Of a DNA stretch of 64,000 nt, positions 61,101-64,000 are shown piece by piece. A program made the position numbers and the translations under genes. The stretch covers positions 79,709,561 through 79,773,560 of the forward strand of contig NC_088775.1 in the NCBI RefSeq assembly GCF_954871325.1. Direction: 5' to 3'. The notes below the pieces were generated by a model, which worked only from the letters and a program-made list of their open reading frames with translations, was not told where the DNA came from and ran no database searches. Numbering within the stretch: the stretch's first letter is position 1; the number at the start of each line of letters is the position of its first letter. This stretch comes from Gordionus sp. m RMFG-2023 (Eukaryota; Nematomorpha; Gordioida; Chordodea; Parachordodidae).

Positions 61101-62662
61101 CCTTGCGTGCCACATTATTGCGAATACTCTTATATTCCAATATAAACTTAGACCCATCTCAAAGAACAACTTTTGACCACATATTTCCTTGCTGGTTAAC
61201 TGTTAATAGAAATTTTTTTTGGTCTATCATTAAATTAAAAAGTACAGTTGCTGGATAAAAATTAAAATCACTTTAAAAAAATTATAACCCAAAGAGTGAA
61301 TCATTCTGTTGCAGGTTGAGATAGATAAATAATATTTTTCGTCTTATCTCTTAATGTTTGAGTCAAAGTCAAAGGAACAAGATCTGATCAGCGATTGTTC
61401 CTGATAATTTATTGCAAACTGCGTTTATCCTTTAATGTTGTCACTTTGAAACCTTATGAGGCCTATGTGAGTTAATTTAACGGGATCTTTTAATTTATTA
61501 ATATTGCATCTTATAATTTCTCTGCATAGCTAAAGTTTTTTGGCTATGGACAAATTATGCATTCCTTCTTTATGTAAATGAATCCAAGGGGTATTAATTC
61601 AAAAATAATTGCGAAAATAAAAGTTAAACATTGTTTTTGCAAATGTTCGTAGACGATCTTACCTTCACTCTAACATTAATGCTATTTAAAGCAATGACTA
61701 AAATACAAAATTTAAAAAACTACATTATTTTTTAACTAAAATAATTTTCAATAAATTTTCATTACTTTAAAAATTAGTGATCGAAATAAATTAAAATATC
61801 ATTGGAATCTCTAACCTTAAATTACCATGTTAAAATTATTTTGGTCAAAATATAACTATATGCAAAATTTTGCGTTCCATAAAAGCGACAATATGTAAAA
61901 CCGACTTTATTTTTGACTTTGGGTAGATGTATCTGTTAATTCAAAAATGTATCTATAAATTATTTTATGTATTTAAAAAAAGTATTTGCATAGATATCGA
62001 CAGACACGCATAAACTTTGTATCGATTGGGCTAAGATAAGTATCGCTAACCAGTCTTATCTAAATATTGATCCTTATTTTCATCTAGAATTCCAGCCCAG
62101 AGCGAAAAACCAACCAAAAAAAATGAATTGTGAAAAATAAGACAAAAGTGCACTTAAATAAAAGCAAATTAAAAACAAAATAACACTTTTATAAAAGAAC
62201 CAAAGGTAAAACAAAAATGCACTTTAAGAAAAACAAACAAAAAATTATTCCAATATTTTTATTTAAAAAAAAACACAATACTCTTTTAATTTTCTACCTA
62301 TTTTTATTTAAAAAAAAACTAAGTTTAATGTTAAAATCTTTTTATTAAAAGAAAATTATCTACAAGAATAAACGCAAAATTATTTGCTATCCTCTAGTTC
62401 TAAGCGCATATAATTTTTCCGATTTCGTTAAAAAAAATCGTGTCTATCTACAAATTTTTTTTCGGAGTCCTTAATTACTCAATTTTAGGTTTTAGGGATC
62501 GAATATTTACCGGCATGTATCCTATCTGATTAGATAAAAATTGTGAAACCATCCCTAAAAGAAGGATTAACGATCCAGGAGTGCTTGTTAGAAGCGCAAC
62601 TTGTACGGGGTTGAAAAGTAACAAGTATTCCGAGTAATAGACTCCCATGGAGAAGCAAATAC
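58192..62662 (-). CDS. SLC16 (MCT-like) membrane transporter, two exons seen
   Basis: A member of the SLC16 monocarboxylate transporter family of the major facilitator superfamily, with 12 membrane segments expected in the plasma membrane. Exon 62511-62662 encodes ICFSMGVYYSEYLLLFN and LGMVSQFLSNQIGYMP (segments 1-2). Exon 58192-59361 encodes the rest, ending in a stop. The join is phase 0: ATGCCG|GTAAAT and a strong TTGTTCACAG acceptor, so the apparent upstream Met (MNKLKPSFF) lies in the intron. Family hallmarks: VNRIYFNRKYLLANALAMSG and YGIRGSLLINGGIFLN. A hydrophilic loop of about 60 residues separates segments 6 and 7. Exon 62511-62662 begins after a pyrimidine-rich tract and ATATTAG in phase 2, so a further N-terminal exon with the family DGGWGW-type motif is expected but was not found. 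About 440 residues are visible. The substrate cannot be inferred. Confidence 0.93.
59362..60660. other. SLC16 intron, no recognised feature
   Basis: AT-rich intron DNA. A 40-base direct repeat near 60355-60420 (TCATTCCTTTCAGCATACCA and a variant) is the only structure noticed. Confidence 0.4.
60664..60860. repeat. M1 MITE in SLC16 intron (diverged)
   Basis: GTTAAACTGCCCGATTTTG at the left and ACCCAAATTGAGTCATTTAAC at the right, with an inner tandem of CCCATTTTTAAAAATCG. It matches M1 order. Confidence 0.6.
61040..61235 (-). pseudogene. Tc1/mariner-like transposase fragment (weak)
   Basis: Minus strand reads VNQQGNMWSKVVL, a stop, then DGSKFILEYKSIRNNVARKA. This resembles the W-x-VIFSDESKF motif around the second catalytic Asp of Tc1-like transposases, with a TGA at the usual FS position. 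Only about 60 codons are recognisable. It lies in the SLC16 intron. Confidence 0.45.
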
Positions 62663-62869
62663 CTAATATTATAATTAAAGAGAAAAAAAATTTTTGAAAT
62701 ATTTTTTATATGAAGTATAAGTGGGTATTGTGAGCAAATATGACATAACAAAAATTTATTTTAAAAATTATTTGTTATCGACCGACATATACTTAAATTG
62801 GCCAATATCAAAATTGAATTACTGATATAAAATGTCAAGTACAAAACCAAATTTTCGTAGGGATAAAAA

Positions 62870-63300
62870 CAGGGATTCGAACCGAACCCGAACCCGGAGA
62901 AGTGAACCCGGGTTTTTAGAAAAAACTCTGAACCCGAACCGAACCTGAACCCCATTTATAAAATTTTCAAAACCCCGAACCGAACCCAAGAATTTTATTT
63001 GAACCCGGGTTCAGTGTATTATTTAAAATCATATATTAATATATGTAAATACAAATATTATATTTTCAAATTTCCAATTAAATGAAGTCTTAATAAATTT
63101 TAAACAACTTAATTCATTTATGCCATTTTTAAATTTATACTCGATTCCTATTGGAGTGTTAAAAAATTTTAAACAATTGAATTAATTTACGCCATTTATT
63201 TTTAAATTTTTATCTTATTATTCTTAAAGATTATTAATTAGAAGAAAATGGTTAACAAATCAAAGTAAAAATTATTATATTGTTAATTTAAAAAATTCTA
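62870..63300. repeat. hAT MITE M3, left part
   Basis: Begins CAGGGATTCGAACCG and carries the GAACCCGAACCCGG-type subterminal array, then closely follows 39996-40480. The right end is not found; homology fades at about 63300. Confidence 0.75.
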
Positions 63301-63515
63301 AACATCTAACCTAAAAATTGTTAAATGTAGGGCAGTTTTTGTGAACTTATTAAAATGATTTTAAAATTTATATATGCTAATCATTTATTTTTGGTTCAGT
63401 TTAATTTTTACAAGATATTAATGAAGTGCATATTATAAATGAAATTAAATTTATAAATATCTCTTTTTTAATTCTGAAATCATTGCTATTTAAAAAAATT
63501 GTTCTCTTTTTATAG

Positions 63516-64000
63516 ATTTAAGATTAAAGATAAAGTCATATTTGATAAGCATTTTACCTTTAATACAATAGAAAAAAAATCAATATGTTCATATTGCAAA
63601 GTAAAAATGTCTGGTAATCACTTGTCAAATTTAGAAAGACACCTGGAAAGAAATCACAACAATGAATATTTTCATTATTTAAATGAAAAAACCAAATATC
63701 AGGAATTGTTATTGACAAAAAAACCTAAAATTAATATAGAAACCTTTTTTCCAAAAAAGCATATAAGTATAAATATATCATCTAATGATTTGATGAGTTC
63801 TATACTAGAACTTGTTACTGTAAATGGCCGGCCTTTATCAATTATTGAAAATTCGGGATTTCAAAGAATTATAAATCCACTCCTATCTGGGCTCAATTTA
63901 GTTATAAACAAAGAAAATTTATCCAGAACTATTAATAAAACAGCCCAATCAATTAGAGACAAAATATCGAGAGAGGTAGAAGGAAAATTAATAAGTTTAA
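63516..64000 (+). CDS. hAT transposase with BED finger, N-terminal part (runs off the right edge)
   Basis: One open frame from a good acceptor (TTCTCTTTTTATAG, ending 63515) to the window end, about 161 codons without a stop. Residues 20-50 hold a BED-type zinc finger: ICSYCKVKMSG, then NHLSNLERHLERNH (C-x2-C...H-x4-H). This is followed by IETFFPKK and the conserved hAT block LVTVNGRPLSIIENSGFQ. The only early Met codons lie inside the finger, so an upstream exon with the start is likely. The catalytic DDE residues and the dimerisation domain would lie beyond 64000. Unlike all other hAT remnants here, it has no break in the visible part. It may be a live or recently live transposon, or a domesticated ZBED-like gene. 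Confidence 0.8.

Overview
This window looks like nuclear DNA from a very AT-rich animal genome. Three recognisable host loci carry introns and all encode animal proteins: striatin (STRN), the RING/CHY ubiquitin ligase Pirh2 (RCHY1) and an SLC16 monocarboxylate-type transporter. The rest is mostly mobile DNA in many stages of decay. The species cannot be read from the sequence. Introns of about 37-68 bases beside multi-kilobase, transposon-filled introns, heavy AT bias and abundant hAT, Ty3/gypsy, piggyBac and LINE debris would suit a small or parasitic invertebrate, but that is inference.

Layout. 1-4.3 kb: old hAT and MITE debris, then the 5' part of striatin on the minus strand (six exons, 3133-4235); its WD40 half would lie beyond the left edge. 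5.1-12.4 kb: a young-looking Ty3/gypsy element (5874-11478) between two copies of an older repeat, with an extra small RRM-like ORF ahead of gag. 13-16.4 kb: a GC-richer patch and a short non-autonomous LTR element (14336-16351) that shares primer-site, pre-PPT and leader features with the gypsy element. 19.4-24.2 kb: a second gypsy relic with a hAT inserted in it. 24.3-37.7 kb: RCHY1 on the plus strand, its long introns filled by a nested TTAA/hAT/piggyBac cluster, hAT MITEs, a LINE 3' end and a decayed RT element. 38-42.5 kb: a third gypsy relic cut by a hAT MITE. 47.2-48.4 kb: a decayed second copy of the SLC16 gene. 49-57.5 kb: SINE-like, hAT and gypsy debris, including a MITE inside a hAT inside another hAT. 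58.2-62.7 kb: the SLC16 gene (minus strand). 63.5 kb to the right edge: an open BED-finger hAT transposase exon.

The host genes show no functional linkage; they are separate loci in a transposon landscape. No CRISPR array, operon or other prokaryotic feature is present. The items most worth a second look are the RRM-like accessory ORF in the gypsy element, the apparent non-autonomous partner of that element, the micro-introns (one duplicated in tandem), two off-by-one splice junctions in RCHY1, and the layered hAT insertions whose target duplications can still be read.
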